A DNA stretch of 64,000 bases from Streptomyces sp. NBC_01255 (GCF_036226445.1 NZ_CP108474.1:6324001-6388000), one strand, 5' to 3'; numbered from the stretch's first letter, positions 16,950-25,991 are shown. Notes: generated by a model from the letters alone, not told the origin. Made by a program: numbers and translations.

Positions 16950-17777
16950 CTAGGCGGAGGCCGGCTCCGGTTCCGGCTCCGCCGGACGCTCGATCTCGCG
17001 GGGCTTGAGCTCCGCCTGCTCCAGGACCTCCCGCAGGTGGCGCTCCACGACCGGGAGCACCTCCTCGATCGCGAGGTCCCGGCCCAGTTCGTTGGCGAGC
17101 GAGGTCACGCCCGCGTCGCGGATGCCGCAGGGGATGATCCGGTCGAACCACGCGTTGTCCGGGTTCACGTTGAGGGCGAAGCCGTGCATGGTGACGCCCT
17201 TGGCGACCCGGATGCCGATGGCGGCGAGCTTGCGGTCCTCGCGGCGCTGGCCGGCGTTGGACGGGGCGTACTCGGGGCCGTTCAGCCGGGGGTCGAACTC
17301 CTCGTCGGTGAGGCGAGGGTCGAAGTCGAGGGAGAGCCCGCCGAACGACGGCCGCTCCTCCACGGGGTCCCCGAGGACCCAGACACCGCTGCGGCCCTCG
17401 ACCCGGCTCGTCTCCACGCCGAACTCGGCGGCCGTCCGGATCAGGGCGTCCTCCAGGCGGCGGACGTGCGCGACGACGTCCACCGGGCGGGGGAGCTTCA
17501 TGATCGGGTAGCCGACCAGCTGACCGGGGCCGTGCCAGGTGATCTTGCCGCCGCGGTCCACGTCCACGACGGGCGTCCCGTCGAGCGGACGCTCGTTCTC
17601 CGCGGTGCGCCGGCCGGCGGTGTAGACCGGCGGGTGCTCGAGGAGCAGACAGGTGTCGGCGGTCTCGTCGGCGAACCGTGCGGCGTGCACTTCGCGCTGC
17701 TTGTCCCAGGCCACCTGGTAGTCGACGGCATCAGCGCCGAATCCAAGGCGGACGAATCGCAGCTCACTCACGGCCAT
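16950..17777 (-). CDS. lipB: Lipoyl(octanoyl) transferase
   Basis: A 275-residue enzyme that moves octanoyl from acyl carrier protein to lipoyl domains. The active-site Cys is in [14 protein letters not shown] and the partner Lys in [11 protein letters not shown]; the substrate loop [16 protein letters not shown] is intact. A segment between about residues 150 and 180 ([20 protein letters not shown]) is extra relative to shorter homologues. AGGAGGAGG lies close before the ATG at 17777; the GTG 6 nt further in is an alternative start. The Pro/Glu-rich tail (EPEPEPASA) is disordered. It works immediately before LipA. Confidence 0.95.
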   Translation of the reverse strand: MAVSELRFVRLGFGADAVDYQVAWDKQREVHAARFADETADTCLLLEHPPVYTAGRRTAENERPLDGTPVVDVDRGGKITWHGPGQLVGYPIMKLPRPVDVVAHVRRLEDALIRTAAEFGVETSRVEGRSGVWVLGDPVEERPSFGGLSLDFDPRLTDEEFDPRLNGPEYAPSNAGQRREDRKLAAIGIRVAKGVTMHGFALNVNPDNAWFDRIIPCGIRDAGVTSLANELGRDLAIEEVLPVVERHLREVLEQAELKPREIERPAEPEPEPASA

Positions 17778-18129
17778 GCCTCCTCCTGGGTGCCGCGGCC
17801 GGGTTCCGGGGATCATCCCGGGCCGGCGAGGCACCATGCGTCATTCGCGCCCATGCCACTGTACGGCGGTGCCGTGGACACCTGTGCGGGGGTGGCCGGG
17901 GACGCGTGTAGATGCGCCCCTGGTGGCGCCTCTACGGGCGGTGCCGGGGTGCTCCGTCCGTCAGCCGGCCCGCGGCGACTACGTCAGCGGTGCCGCCAAT
18001 CCTCACACGATCGGATGAATGTGGGGCGAAGGCGGCGGTACGGGCCGTGGAGACCGCTAAATTCACGCCGATCCATGAGGGTCCGAACGGGCTGCACCTG
18101 GGCCCGGAAGGCAGGAGACCGCACAGCTG
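17778..18129. other. Intergenic region between lipB and the 18130 regulator
   Basis: A 352-nt divergent spacer that should hold both promoters. I see no gene-like frame, no strong hairpin and no clear operator. An AGGAG 12 nt before the regulator start is the only recognisable element. Confidence 0.5.
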
Positions 18130-19761
18130 ATGACGGAACGACCACCGCAGCGCATCCCGAACCGCCAGCTCGCCGCGCTCATCGCCGAAGCCGGGTTCTC
18201 CAATGCGGGCCTCGCCAGACGGGTGGACCAGCTCGGTCTGGAGCACGGCCTCGACCTGCGGTACGACAAGACCTCCGTGACCCGCTGGCTCCGCGGCCAG
18301 CAGCCGCGCGGCACCACCCCGGCCCTCATCGCCGAGGTCTTCACCCGGCGCCTGGGCCGCCGGCTCTCCGCGCAGGACCTCGGTCTCGACGCCTGCGCGC
18401 CGGTCTACGCGGGCCTGGAGTTCGCGGCGACCCCCGAGGAGGCCGTCGACATCGTCAGCGGGCTCTGGCGCAAGGACTCCGGCAGCCACGCCGAACTCCG
18501 CAAGATCGCCTTCACCCCGGCGGGACTCGTCGTCCCCAGCCGCGACTGGCTCATCGGCCGCGCCGACGAGCGGGTGGCCCGCGGCGAGCTCGCCCCCGGC
18601 CCGCCGTCCTCCCGGGCCCACGGCGGGACACCCGGAGACCCCCGCGCGTCACACGATCCCCGCGCGGCGCACGAATCCCGCTCCCCACACGATCCCCGCG
18701 CCCCACACGAATCCCGCTCCCCGCACGAACCCAGGACCCCGCACGAACCCAGGACCCCGCACGACCCCCGGGTCTCCCACGTCGCCCACGACCCGCGCGT
18801 CCCCGCGCAGGGCCGCTTCTCCGTGCCCCGGCAGCGCGGTACGGACCGGGGGCCCGGCCAGCGGGTCTCCAGCGGCGACATCGCCGCCCTCCGCTCCGTC
18901 GGCGAGCTCTTCCGCACCCTCGACCACGCCTACGGCGGCGGCCACGCGCGGCAGGCCCTCGTCCGCTACCTGGAACACGAGACCGAGCCGATGCTGCGCG
19001 GCACGTACGGCGAGGCCGTCGGCCGCCGCCTGTTCGCCGCCGCCGCCGACCTCACCCGGCTCGCCGGCTGGACCTCGTACGACATCGCCGCCCACGGCCT
19101 CGCCCAGCGCTACTTCGTCCAGGCGCTGCGCCTCGCCCAGGCCGCCGGGGACCGGGCCTACGGCTCGTACGTGCTCCTCACCATGAGCTGCCAGGCCGTC
19201 TACCTCGGCCACGGGCGGGAGGCCGTGCAGCTCGCCCGGGTCGCCCAGCAGGGCGTCGGGCCCGCCGCGCCGCCCGTCGTCCAGGCCATGCTGCACGCCA
19301 TCGAGGCCCGCGGGCACGCGGTCCTCGGCGAGGCCCGGGTGTGCAGCGCCTCCCTGGTCCGGGCCGAGCGGGCCCTCGAAGCGGCCCGGCCGGGCGACGA
19401 GGTGCCCTACTGGGCCAGGATGTTCGACGAGGCCCAGCTCGCCGACGAGCTCGGGCACTGCCACCGCGACCTCCAGCAGTACCGGCCCGCCGCCCAGCAC
19501 GCCGAGCGCGCCCTCCAGCTGCGCGCGCCCGGCTTCGCCCGCAGCCGGCTCTTCTGCCGGGTCGTCCTCGCCACCTCGCGCCTCGCCCTCGGCGAACTCG
19601 ACCAGGCCTGCGCGCTGGGCGCGGAGGCCGCCCAGCAGGCCTCCGAGATGCGGTCGGCGCGCGCCGTCGAGTACGTACGCGACTTCGAGCGCCGCCTGGA
19701 GCCGTACCGCGACGCCGCGGCCGCCCGCACCTACCGCGACCGCGTCGCCGCCATCGGCTGA
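18130..19761 (+). CDS. NsdA-like regulatory protein with TPR-type C-terminus
   Basis: A 543-residue soluble protein. Residues 1-100 (IPNRQLAALIAEAGFSNAGL, then LRYDKTSVTRWLRGQQPRG) read as a helix-turn-helix-like N-domain seen in Streptomyces developmental regulators related to NsdA. The middle carries a hexapeptide repeat tract (residues of about 170-224). The C-terminal 300 residues are helical repeats of TPR style with many Ala-Leu-Ala pairs. Such proteins can regulate differentiation and antibiotic production; the specific role is inference. The start is ATG 18130 with AGGAG 12 nt upstream. It ends 4 nt from the convergent oxidoreductase gene. Confidence 0.78.
   Translation: MTERPPQRIPNRQLAALIAEAGFSNAGLARRVDQLGLEHGLDLRYDKTSVTRWLRGQQPRGTTPALIAEVFTRRLGRRLSAQDLGLDACAPVYAGLEFAATPEEAVDIVSGLWRKDSGSHAELRKIAFTPAGLVVPSRDWLIGRADERVARGELAPGPPSSRAHGGTPGDPRASHDPRAAHESRSPHDPRAPHESRSPHEPRTPHEPRTPHDPRVSHVAHDPRVPAQGRFSVPRQRGTDRGPGQRVSSGDIAALRSVGELFRTLDHAYGGGHARQALVRYLEHETEPMLRGTYGEAVGRRLFAAAADLTRLAGWTSYDIAAHGLAQRYFVQALRLAQAAGDRAYGSYVLLTMSCQAVYLGHGREAVQLARVAQQGVGPAAPPVVQAMLHAIEARGHAVLGEARVCSASLVRAERALEAARPGDEVPYWARMFDEAQLADELGHCHRDLQQYRPAAQHAERALQLRAPGFARSRLFCRVVLATSRLALGELDQACALGAEAAQQASEMRSARAVEYVRDFERRLEPYRDAAAARTYRDRVAAIG
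18637..18801 (+). repeat. In-frame 18-bp (hexapeptide) repeat tract
   Basis: About seven or eight copies of a six-residue unit, variants of H-(D/E)-(P/S)-R-(S/T/A)-P, with a 3-residue interruption near the end. The array keeps the reading frame and looks like a slippage-expanded linker. Confidence 0.85.
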
Positions 19762-19765
19762 GTAC

Positions 19766-21136
19766 CTACGCGGCCTCCTCCGCCGCCTCGTCCTCCTCCA
19801 CGGGGAGCCGGACGCCGAGGTCGCCGAGGAGCGCGCGGGCCGCGCGCGCCCCCGAGGCGAGGGCGCCCTGCGGGGTGCCCGCGTCCCGGTGGTCGCCGCA
19901 CACGTACAGGCCCGCGAGCAGCCGGACCGGGCGGCGGGCGTCGTGCGGTGGAGGCATCGCCGGCACGGCCTCCGCCGTGTGGCGCAGGGCGAGCAACTCC
20001 CACTCGTCGGTCGACGTGCCGTACAGCGTGGCGAGGTGCTTGCGGACCCGCCGCTCCGTGTCGTCCGGCGGCGTCCCGAGTACCGTCGAGGTGATCAGGG
20101 CCCGGCCCTCCGGGGCGCGGGACGGGTCGACCGCGCTCATGACGGCCGTGTGGGCCACCGGCCCGCCCGGGTCGGACTCCAGGACCAGTGCCGGGTCCCC
20201 GGTGGGCGCCACGGGCGCCGTGTGGTGGAGGACCGTCACCGCGTGGAAGGCGGGCGCCCGCAGGCCGGGCAGCAGTTCGGCCGCCGTCCGCGCCCCCGTC
20301 GCGAGCAGCACCGAGCGGCAGCCGAAGACCCCGTGCCCGGCGGTCGTGACCCGGGAGACGGACGCCTCCGTGACCCGGACGCCGGTACGGACCGTGCCGG
20401 GCGGCAGCGCGGCGGCGAGCCGCTCCGGGAGGGCCGCCGAACCGCCTTCCGGCACCGCGAGCCGGCCCCGGGCGAAGGCGCGCAGCGCCAGGTCCGCCCG
20501 GCGGCTCGACATGCCGAGGTCCGGGTCGCCGAGGAGCGCCGCGAGCAGCGGCCGCAGCACGCCCTGCACGGTCCGGGCGGGCAGCCGGGCGGTCAGCGCC
20601 TCGCGCGCGGTCCGCTCGGGGCGGGTCAGCAGCCGCTGGGACGGGGTCGCGGCGAGCCGGACCAGGGACGCGCCGAGCCGTGCCTGGTCGAGCGAGGCGG
20701 CCGGACGCCGGGGGGCGCTCGCGAGGGCGCGCGCCATGCTGAACGCTCCCCCCACGCTTCGGTGGCCCCCCGCGCGGTGCGTGCCGGCCGCCCGGCGCGG
20801 GTGCGGGGCGCCCCAGCGCGTGTACCGGCCGTCGCTGTGCACGAGCACGCCCGGGGCGAAGGGGCGCAGCACGAGGCCGTCGAGCCCCGGCACGGCCCGC
20901 AGTTCCTCGGGCGACAGGGTGAGCAGGGGCCCCACCCGGTCGAGCAGGAAGCCGTCGACGGAGTCGGTGGCCATCCGGCCGCCCACCCGCGGCTCCGCCT
21001 CCAGGACGGCGACGGAGAGCCCGGCCCCGGTCAGCCGGTGCGCGGCCGCGAGCCCCGCGATCCCGGCCCCCACGATGACGACGTCGACGATCTCCACGAC
21101 GTCCGTTCGTTGTGCGGTACTTGAGCTGCTGAGCAC
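19766..21136 (-). CDS. FAD-dependent amine-oxidase-like oxidoreductase
   Basis: A 456-residue flavoprotein. The FAD dinucleotide-binding motif VVIVGAGIAGLAAAHRL is at about residues 19-35, followed by LEAEPRVGGRM. A C-terminal GDHRDAGTPQGALASGARAA binds the flavin diphosphate, as in phytoene-desaturase or amine-oxidase-like enzymes. The substrate is unknown, and there are no carotenoid genes nearby. The start is GTG 21136, directly after GGGGAGGGG. No signal peptide is evident. The acidic tail (EEDEAAEEAA) ends 4 nt from the convergent regulator. A 230-nt spacer separates it from the next gene upstream. Confidence 0.82.
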   Translation of the reverse strand: MLSSSSTAQRTDVVEIVDVVIVGAGIAGLAAAHRLTGAGLSVAVLEAEPRVGGRMATDSVDGFLLDRVGPLLTLSPEELRAVPGLDGLVLRPFAPGVLVHSDGRYTRWGAPHPRRAAGTHRAGGHRSVGGAFSMARALASAPRRPAASLDQARLGASLVRLAATPSQRLLTRPERTAREALTARLPARTVQGVLRPLLAALLGDPDLGMSSRRADLALRAFARGRLAVPEGGSAALPERLAAALPPGTVRTGVRVTEASVSRVTTAGHGVFGCRSVLLATGARTAAELLPGLRAPAFHAVTVLHHTAPVAPTGDPALVLESDPGGPVAHTAVMSAVDPSRAPEGRALITSTVLGTPPDDTERRVRKHLATLYGTSTDEWELLALRHTAEAVPAMPPPHDARRPVRLLAGLYVCGDHRDAGTPQGALASGARAARALLGDLGVRLPVEEDEAAEEAA

Positions 21137-21366
21137 GTGCCCCTCCCCAGGATCGGCGCGGCTGGTGGGAGGCTCATGCCCCCCACAGTGGGAGGCCTAT
21201 GCCCCCAACGAGCCCCCGGAATGCCCGAGTTCGCCACGATCCTAGGCAGCGCTCCCACGGAAGTCGGCCCGCGCGCACCGGTGCGCGCGCAGCACGGGGG
21301 AGCGCAGGGGGAGGCCGGGGAGGGGGCAGGGAGGAGCAGGGGAGGGCCGGGGCAGGGGAGGAGGGC

Positions 21367-22278
21367 TCAGCGGGCGGCGGCGCGGATCGCGTCGTCGATC
21401 GTCGGGAAGGCGAAGTCGAAGCCGGACTCCAACAGCCGCCCCGGCAGCACCCGCTGACTGCCCAGCACGTCCTGGGCGAAGTCCCCGAGGAGCAGCTTCA
21501 GGGCGGGCGCGGGCACCGTGCACAGCGTGGGCCGCCGCAGGACCCGGCCCATCGCGGCCGTCACCTCACGGTTGGTGACGGGCTCGGGGGCCGTGAGGTT
21601 CACCGGCCCGGCGAGGGACGGGGTGTCGACCAGGTGGCGCAGGGCGGCCACCTCGTCGTGGAGGGAGATGTGCGACCAGTACTGGCGGCCGTCGCCCATC
21701 CGGCCGCCGATCCCGGCGCGGAAGACCGGGAAGAGCCGTCCCCAGGCCCCGCCCTCGCGGGCCACGACCAGTCCGGTACGGGCGTAGGCGACGCGGATGC
21801 CGGCCTCCTCGGCCGGCGCCGCGGCGGCCTCCCACTCCACGCACACCGAGGGAAGGAAGCCCGTCCCGGCGGGCGCGCTCTCGTCGACCGCGCGGCTGCC
21901 GGTGTCCCCGTACCAGCCGAGCGCCGTGCCGCACACCAGGACCTCCGGCGGCTCCGCCAGTGAGGCCAGCGCCTGGGCGATCGCCTGCGTGCCGAGGACG
22001 CGGCTGTCGCGGATCTCCCGCTTGTACGCCTCGGTCCAGCGGCGTTCGCCGACGCCGGCGCCCGCCAGGTGCACGACGGCGTCCACCCCGACGAGTCCGG
22101 CGGCGTCCACGTACAGCCGCTTCGGGTCCCACTCGACCTCGTCGGCGGTCGCGGCGGGTCGCCTGACGAGGCGGAGGACGTCGTGGCCGTCGGCGCGCAG
22201 GGAGCGGACGAGGGCCTTGCCGATGAGTCCGGAGGCGCCGGTGACGGCGACGCGCTTGCGGGTGGCGGAACGCTGCAT
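21367..22278 (-). CDS. TIGR01777-family NAD-dependent epimerase
   Basis: A 303-residue SDR-like protein. The N-terminus RVAVTGASGLIGKALVRSL contains the Rossmann glycine motif, and HLAGAGVGERRWTEAYKREI is characteristic of the TIGR01777 (YfcH/SulA-like) family. The last about 50 residues (TLCTVPAPALKLLLGDFAQD) are the DUF1731 tail. The biochemical role of the family is not settled. The start is ATG 22278, preceded by a purine-rich GGGAGGGCAGGATGG. Divergent from the acetyltransferase gene, with 46 nt between starts. Confidence 0.87.
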   Translation of the reverse strand: MQRSATRKRVAVTGASGLIGKALVRSLRADGHDVLRLVRRPAATADEVEWDPKRLYVDAAGLVGVDAVVHLAGAGVGERRWTEAYKREIRDSRVLGTQAIAQALASLAEPPEVLVCGTALGWYGDTGSRAVDESAPAGTGFLPSVCVEWEAAAAPAEEAGIRVAYARTGLVVAREGGAWGRLFPVFRAGIGGRMGDGRQYWSHISLHDEVAALRHLVDTPSLAGPVNLTAPEPVTNREVTAAMGRVLRRPTLCTVPAPALKLLLGDFAQDVLGSQRVLPGRLLESGFDFAFPTIDDAIRAAAR

Positions 22279-22324
22279 GGGCCCATCCTGCCCTCCCGGT
22301 CCCGTGCGTGACACAGTGGCCGTC

Positions 22325-22825
22325 ATGATCGTGCCGGAGACGCAGATACGTATCGCCGAAGCCGGGGACGACGACGTCCTCGCCGCGCTCGACCGGGCCG
22401 CCTGGTCGCCCCTGCACGCGGTGCTGCCCGCCCCCACGGAGCCGTACGAGCCCTTCTTCGACGCCCGCCACCTGCCCGAGGACTACCTCGTCGCGGAGGT
22501 CGCCGGCGAGGTCGTCGGCTACCTACGCCTCGTCCCGCCGACCTCGCTCGCCGCCACCGCGCACGTGCGCCAGATCCAGGGCCTCGTGGTCGCCGAGTCC
22601 GCCCGCGGCCGGGGCGTGGCGCGGGCCCTGCTGCGGGCTGCCGCGGAGCGGGCCCGCGCGGAGGGCGCCCGCCGGATCACCCTGCGGGTCCTCGGACACA
22701 ACACCCCGGCCCGCGCGCTCTACGCCTCCGAGGGCTTCGCGGTGGAGGGCGTGCTGCCGGGCGAGCTCCTGATCGACGGGGAGTACGTGGACGACGTCCT
22801 GATGGGCCGCTCGCTCCTCACCTGA
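22325..22825 (+). CDS. GNAT N-acetyltransferase
   Basis: A 166-residue acetyltransferase. The acetyl-CoA pyrophosphate loop is visible in VVAESARGRGVARALL (residues of about 91-106, motif A), followed by ITLRVLGHNTPARALYASEG (motif B). The C-terminal strand ends VDDVLMGRSLL. The closest recognisable style is RimI/phosphinothricin-type transferase; the substrate cannot be named. No good ribosome site precedes the ATG, and GTG 22316 is a possible earlier start. Followed at once by a tandem repeat. Confidence 0.85.
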   Translation: MIVPETQIRIAEAGDDDVLAALDRAAWSPLHAVLPAPTEPYEPFFDARHLPEDYLVAEVAGEVVGYLRLVPPTSLAATAHVRQIQGLVVAESARGRGVARALLRAAAERARAEGARRITLRVLGHNTPARALYASEGFAVEGVLPGELLIDGEYVDDVLMGRSLLT

Positions 22826-22830
22826 GCGTC

Positions 22831-22878
22831 GATCGCACGAGCCGTAGATCGTACGAGCCGTAGATCGCACGAGCCGTA
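22831..22878. repeat. Three tandem 16-bp repeats
   Basis: GATCGCACGAGCCGTA occurs three times in a row (second copy with one change, GATCGTACG), filling the 55-nt gap between the stop codons of the acetyltransferase and the TetR gene. Confidence 0.9.
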
Positions 22879-22880
22879 GA

Positions 22881-23522
22881 TCACTCGGCGGTCGCGTCCC
22901 CGAGGAGCCGCATCCCGCCCATCAGTTCACGCAGGCAGCGGACCGCGAGAGCGGCCGGTGAGCCCTCGCCGCGCACCGGCGCGTCCGACTCCGCCCAGGC
23001 CTCCAGGGCGATCCGGATGGCGTCCGTGGCCGCCGCCGCCGCGAGCCGGATCTCCAGCGGGTCGGTGTCCGGGCCCGCGAGCCCGGCCAGGACCTCGCGC
23101 AGCTTCTCCTCGGACTCCTGGTTGACCCGGTACCAGACGGCCCGCAGGGCGGGGTCCTCGGCGGCCGCCCGCAGGAGCCCGCGGGTCCACAGGAGCCCCT
23201 CCGCCGCCTCCGCGCCCTCCGCCGCCAGCGACGCGGCGATCGAGCGTTCCAGCGCCTCGGGGAGGCGGGCCCCGGGGCCGGCCGCCGCGAGCTGCTCGCG
23301 CCAGCGGTCCGCGCCGCCCGCGAGGAGCGGGGCCACGGCGTCCTGCTTGGAGCGGAAGTACCGGTAGAAGGTGCGCAGGGCGACCCCGGCCCGCTGGGCG
23401 ATGTCCTCGGCCGTGGTGCCGTCGGGTCCGCGCTCGGTGAAGAGCTCGGCGGCGGCGCGGGCGATGTCCAGCTGGGTCGCGGCCTTGCGGCGTTCCGTCA
23501 GGGAGGGGGGCTTGGTGCTCAC
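22881..23522 (-). CDS. TetR-family transcriptional regulator
   Basis: A 213-residue regulator. The N-terminal helix-turn-helix is typical: LDIARAAAELFTERGPDGTT, then DIAQRAGVALRTFYRYFRSK. The C-terminal part is an Ala-rich ligand-binding domain of unknown ligand. The start is GTG 23522; no Shine-Dalgarno is visible, but TACGCT lies 7 nt upstream, so the message may be leaderless. It is divergent from two overlapping SDR genes, the natural targets, and palindromes lie in the shared promoter region. Confidence 0.9.
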   Translation of the reverse strand: MSTKPPSLTERRKAATQLDIARAAAELFTERGPDGTTAEDIAQRAGVALRTFYRYFRSKQDAVAPLLAGGADRWREQLAAAGPGARLPEALERSIAASLAAEGAEAAEGLLWTRGLLRAAAEDPALRAVWYRVNQESEEKLREVLAGLAGPDTDPLEIRLAAAAATDAIRIALEAWAESDAPVRGEGSPAALAVRCLRELMGGMRLLGDATAE

Positions 23523-23604
23523 CGTACGAAGCGTACGCCCGGAACCACCCGAAGTGCATGACGTGCAGGTATGGCAAAACGTGCCATGTGGGCGTACGGT
23601 GGCA
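23523..23604. promoter_or_regulatory. Divergent promoter with palindromes, likely TetR operator
   Basis: ATGGCA-AAACG-TGCCAT at 23571-23587 is a perfect 6-bp inverted repeat with 5-bp spacer. CGTACG-AAG-CGTACG at 23523-23537 overlaps the putative -10 element (TACGCT, minus strand) of the TetR gene. A further TGGCA half-site lies near 23600. Confidence 0.6.
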
Positions 23605-23641
23605 GCGTTCCACGGAAGCTTGACATCGAGAGGTTGCCGCC

Positions 23642-24436
23642 ATGAACCAGCTGACCCGTTACGAAGGACGCCGCGCCCTCATCACCGGCGGTGGCTCCGG
23701 CATCGGCCAGGCCACGGTGCTCCGCGTGCTCGCGGAGGGCGGCCGGGTCGTCGCCGCCGACATCAGCGAGGACGGCCTCAAGGACACCGTCGCCAAGGCC
23801 GGCGACGCCGCCGACCGCCTCACCACCGTCGTCGTGAACGTCGCCGACGAGGCCTCCGTACGGGCCGGCGTCGCCGCCGCCGTCGAGGCGCTCGGCGGCC
23901 TGGACGTCCTGGTCAACGCGGCCGGCATCCTGCGCTCCTCGCACACCCACGAGACGAGCCTCGACTCCTTCGAGCAGGTGCTGCGGATCAACCTCACCGG
24001 CACCTTCCTCGTGATCCGCGAGTCGATCCCGGCCCTCCTGGAGGGCAACGGCTCCGCCGTCGTGAACTTCTCCTCCACCTCCGCGATGTTCGCCCACCCC
24101 TACATGGCGGCCTACGCGGCCAGCAAGGGCGGCATCCAGTCCATGACCCACGCGCTCGCCGCCGAGTACGCCAAGCAGGGCATCCGCTTCACCGCCGTGC
24201 AGCCCGGCTCCATCTCCTCCGGCATGACCGACGGCACCGGCGCCAGCCGCCAGAGCGTCGGCCCCGGCCTCCCCGAGGACGCCGACTTCAACCTCTTCAT
24301 GAAGCTCATGCCCGCCCTCGGCGAGGGTTTCGCAGGCCCCGAGACCGTCGCGGGCGTCGTCGCGATGCTCGCGAGCGAGGACGGCCGGTTCATCACCGGC
24401 ACCGAGGTCCGCATCGACGGCGGAACGCACTTCTGA
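23642..24436 (+). CDS. SDR family oxidoreductase
   Basis: A 264-residue classical short-chain dehydrogenase/reductase. The coenzyme motif is ALITGGGSGIGQATVLR (TGxxxGIG), then VNAAGIL, the catalytic Ser in NFSSTSAM and Tyr/Lys in YAASK. The C-terminal FITGTEVRIDGG is standard for the family. GAGAGG lies 8 nt before the ATG. Its stop overlaps the start of the second SDR gene by 1 nt (TGATG), so the two are translated together, probably under the divergent TetR regulator. The substrate (alcohol, steroid or 3-oxoacyl type) is not predictable. Confidence 0.9.
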   Translation: MNQLTRYEGRRALITGGGSGIGQATVLRVLAEGGRVVAADISEDGLKDTVAKAGDAADRLTTVVVNVADEASVRAGVAAAVEALGGLDVLVNAAGILRSSHTHETSLDSFEQVLRINLTGTFLVIRESIPALLEGNGSAVVNFSSTSAMFAHPYMAAYAASKGGIQSMTHALAAEYAKQGIRFTAVQPGSISSGMTDGTGASRQSVGPGLPEDADFNLFMKLMPALGEGFAGPETVAGVVAMLASEDGRFITGTEVRIDGGTHF

Positions 24437-25269
24437 TGAGCGCCCGGGACGTGTTCGGCGGCCGTACGGCCGTCATCACCGGCGCCTCCTCCGGCATCGG
24501 CGCCGGGCTCGCCCGGCACGCCGCGGGACTGGGCATGAAGCTGGTCCTCGCCGACGTCGCCGCCGAGCGGCTCGCCGCCTTCGCCGAGGAGCTGCGGGCC
24601 ATCGGCGCCGAGGTGGAGGCCGTGGTCACCGACGTCGCCGAGCCCGCGTCCGTCGAGGCCCTCGCCGACCACGCGTACACCCGCTTCGGCACGGTCGACC
24701 TGCTGGTCAACAACGCCGGGATCATGGCCATGGGCTACTCCTGGGAGATCCCGGCCGAGCGCTGGGACGCCATGCTCCGCGTCAACATCGGCGGGTACGT
24801 CAACGGCATCCGCGCCTTCGTTCCGCGCATGCTGGAGCGCGGCGAGAAGGCCTGGGTGGTGAACGTGTCGTCCATCGGCGGCATGCTGCCGAGCCCGCTG
24901 ATGGCCCCGTACAGCGTCACCAAGTTCGGCACGCTCGCGCTCACCGAGTCGCTCCACCACGAGATGCAGATGAAGGGCGCACCGATCCAGGTGTCCGTGG
25001 TGACGCCCGGCTCGGTCAAGAGCGAGATCTTCAAGGCGGCCAGGCCCGGGGAGGGCACCCCGCCCGAGATCGCGGCCTTCAACGAGCACCTGCAGACCCT
25101 CGCCGACGAGCACGGGCTGACCCCCGAGGAGCACGCCGAGCGCGTCTTCGAGATGGTCGCCGAGGGGAAGTACTGGGCGATCCCGCAGCCGGAGCAGCTC
25201 TTCCCGGCGCTCCAGCCGCGCACGGACATGATCCTCGGCCAGGTGAACCCGCAGCTCCAGCAGGGCTGA
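24436..25269 (+). CDS. SDR family NAD(P)-dependent oxidoreductase
   Basis: A 277-residue classical SDR. The motif TAVITGASSGIGAGLARHA binds the coenzyme, NNAG is present in LLVNNAGIMAMGY, Ser in NVSSIGG and the YSVTK pair complete the active site. It is only distantly similar to the upstream SDR, so it is probably not a recent duplicate. The start overlaps the upstream stop. A 14-bp terminator hairpin follows. The two SDRs could catalyse sequential steps on one substrate. Confidence 0.9.
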   Translation: MSARDVFGGRTAVITGASSGIGAGLARHAAGLGMKLVLADVAAERLAAFAEELRAIGAEVEAVVTDVAEPASVEALADHAYTRFGTVDLLVNNAGIMAMGYSWEIPAERWDAMLRVNIGGYVNGIRAFVPRMLERGEKAWVVNVSSIGGMLPSPLMAPYSVTKFGTLALTESLHHEMQMKGAPIQVSVVTPGSVKSEIFKAARPGEGTPPEIAAFNEHLQTLADEHGLTPEEHAERVFEMVAEGKYWAIPQPEQLFPALQPRTDMILGQVNPQLQQG

Positions 25270-25290
25270 CGGGCACGGGCCGCAGAGCCG

Positions 25291-25327
25291 GTACGGACCC
25301 GGGGTGGGACGGCCCCCGGGTCCGTAC
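25291..25327. terminator. Hairpin terminator
   Basis: A perfect 14-bp stem GTACGGACCCGGGG with a 9-nt loop between the convergent SDR and DUF4240 genes. Confidence 0.88.
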
Positions 25328-25359
25328 CTCCGTCGTCCTGTCCGTACCCCCGCCGTCTC

Positions 25360-25881
25360 CTACGCGGCTCCGAAGCGCTCCCACAGCCGCGGGAAGCGGG
25401 CCGCGAGCACGTCGTCGTCCTCCAGGTCGAAGGGCGCGCCCAGCGGCTCCCCGCCCGGCATCGGAATGCCCAGGTCCGGGGTCTCCGCGCCGGTCAGCTG
25501 CTCGTACGCCTCGTCCGCCGCGAAGCCGATCTCCTCGCCGTCCCCGTCGATCTCCACGTCGAAGTCGTCGAGCAGCTCCGCCAGCGCGTCCGGATCGTGC
25601 ACCGCCCCCTCGAAGACCTCCCGGCCCTGGCCGATGAGCCAGCAGCGGAAGGCGTCGAAGGTCTCGTCGCCGGCCCCGTCGAAGAGCACGGCCGCCGCGC
25701 CCCACAGATCCCAGAGGTACGCGCGGTTGTAGCGGGCCTCGAAATGGCGGGCGTAGTCGAGCACGGAGTCGGGATCGAGCCGGGTCAGCCGGTCCACGAG
25801 CAGATCGGCCTGCTCCTCGGGGTCGCCCTCGGCGGCCTCGCGGGTGTTGTCGATGATCTCCCAGAACTCCGTCTCGTCCAT
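25360..25881 (-). CDS. DUF4240 domain protein
   Basis: A 173-residue very acidic cytosolic protein. The N-terminus MDETEFWEIIDNTREAAEGD and the YLWDLWGAAAVLFDGAGDET region are characteristic of DUF4240, a family of unknown function often found near toxin-immunity or housekeeping genes. The start is ATG 25881 (the adjacent GTG 25884 is possible), with ACAGGAT about 10 nt upstream. It stands alone on its strand, between a terminator and a divergent SDR gene. Confidence 0.85.
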   Translation of the reverse strand: MDETEFWEIIDNTREAAEGDPEEQADLLVDRLTRLDPDSVLDYARHFEARYNRAYLWDLWGAAAVLFDGAGDETFDAFRCWLIGQGREVFEGAVHDPDALAELLDDFDVEIDGDGEEIGFAADEAYEQLTGAETPDLGIPMPGGEPLGAPFDLEDDDVLAARFPRLWERFGAA

Positions 25882-25991
25882 CACGGGACCAGCATCCTGT
25901 CTCGGCGAGCGCGACGCACCCGGAATGCCCGAAGAACTCCGGAAATGAATCCGGACAGAAGATGTCGTACTTTCCTGCCAGTCTGGTGGTC

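Noticed and set aside
17037..21245. A 1402-residue plus-strand frame
   Set aside because: It is antisense to lipB, out of frame with the 18130 regulator and antisense to the oxidoreductase; the product is repetitive Arg/Pro/Ala of the kind high-GC shadow frames give.
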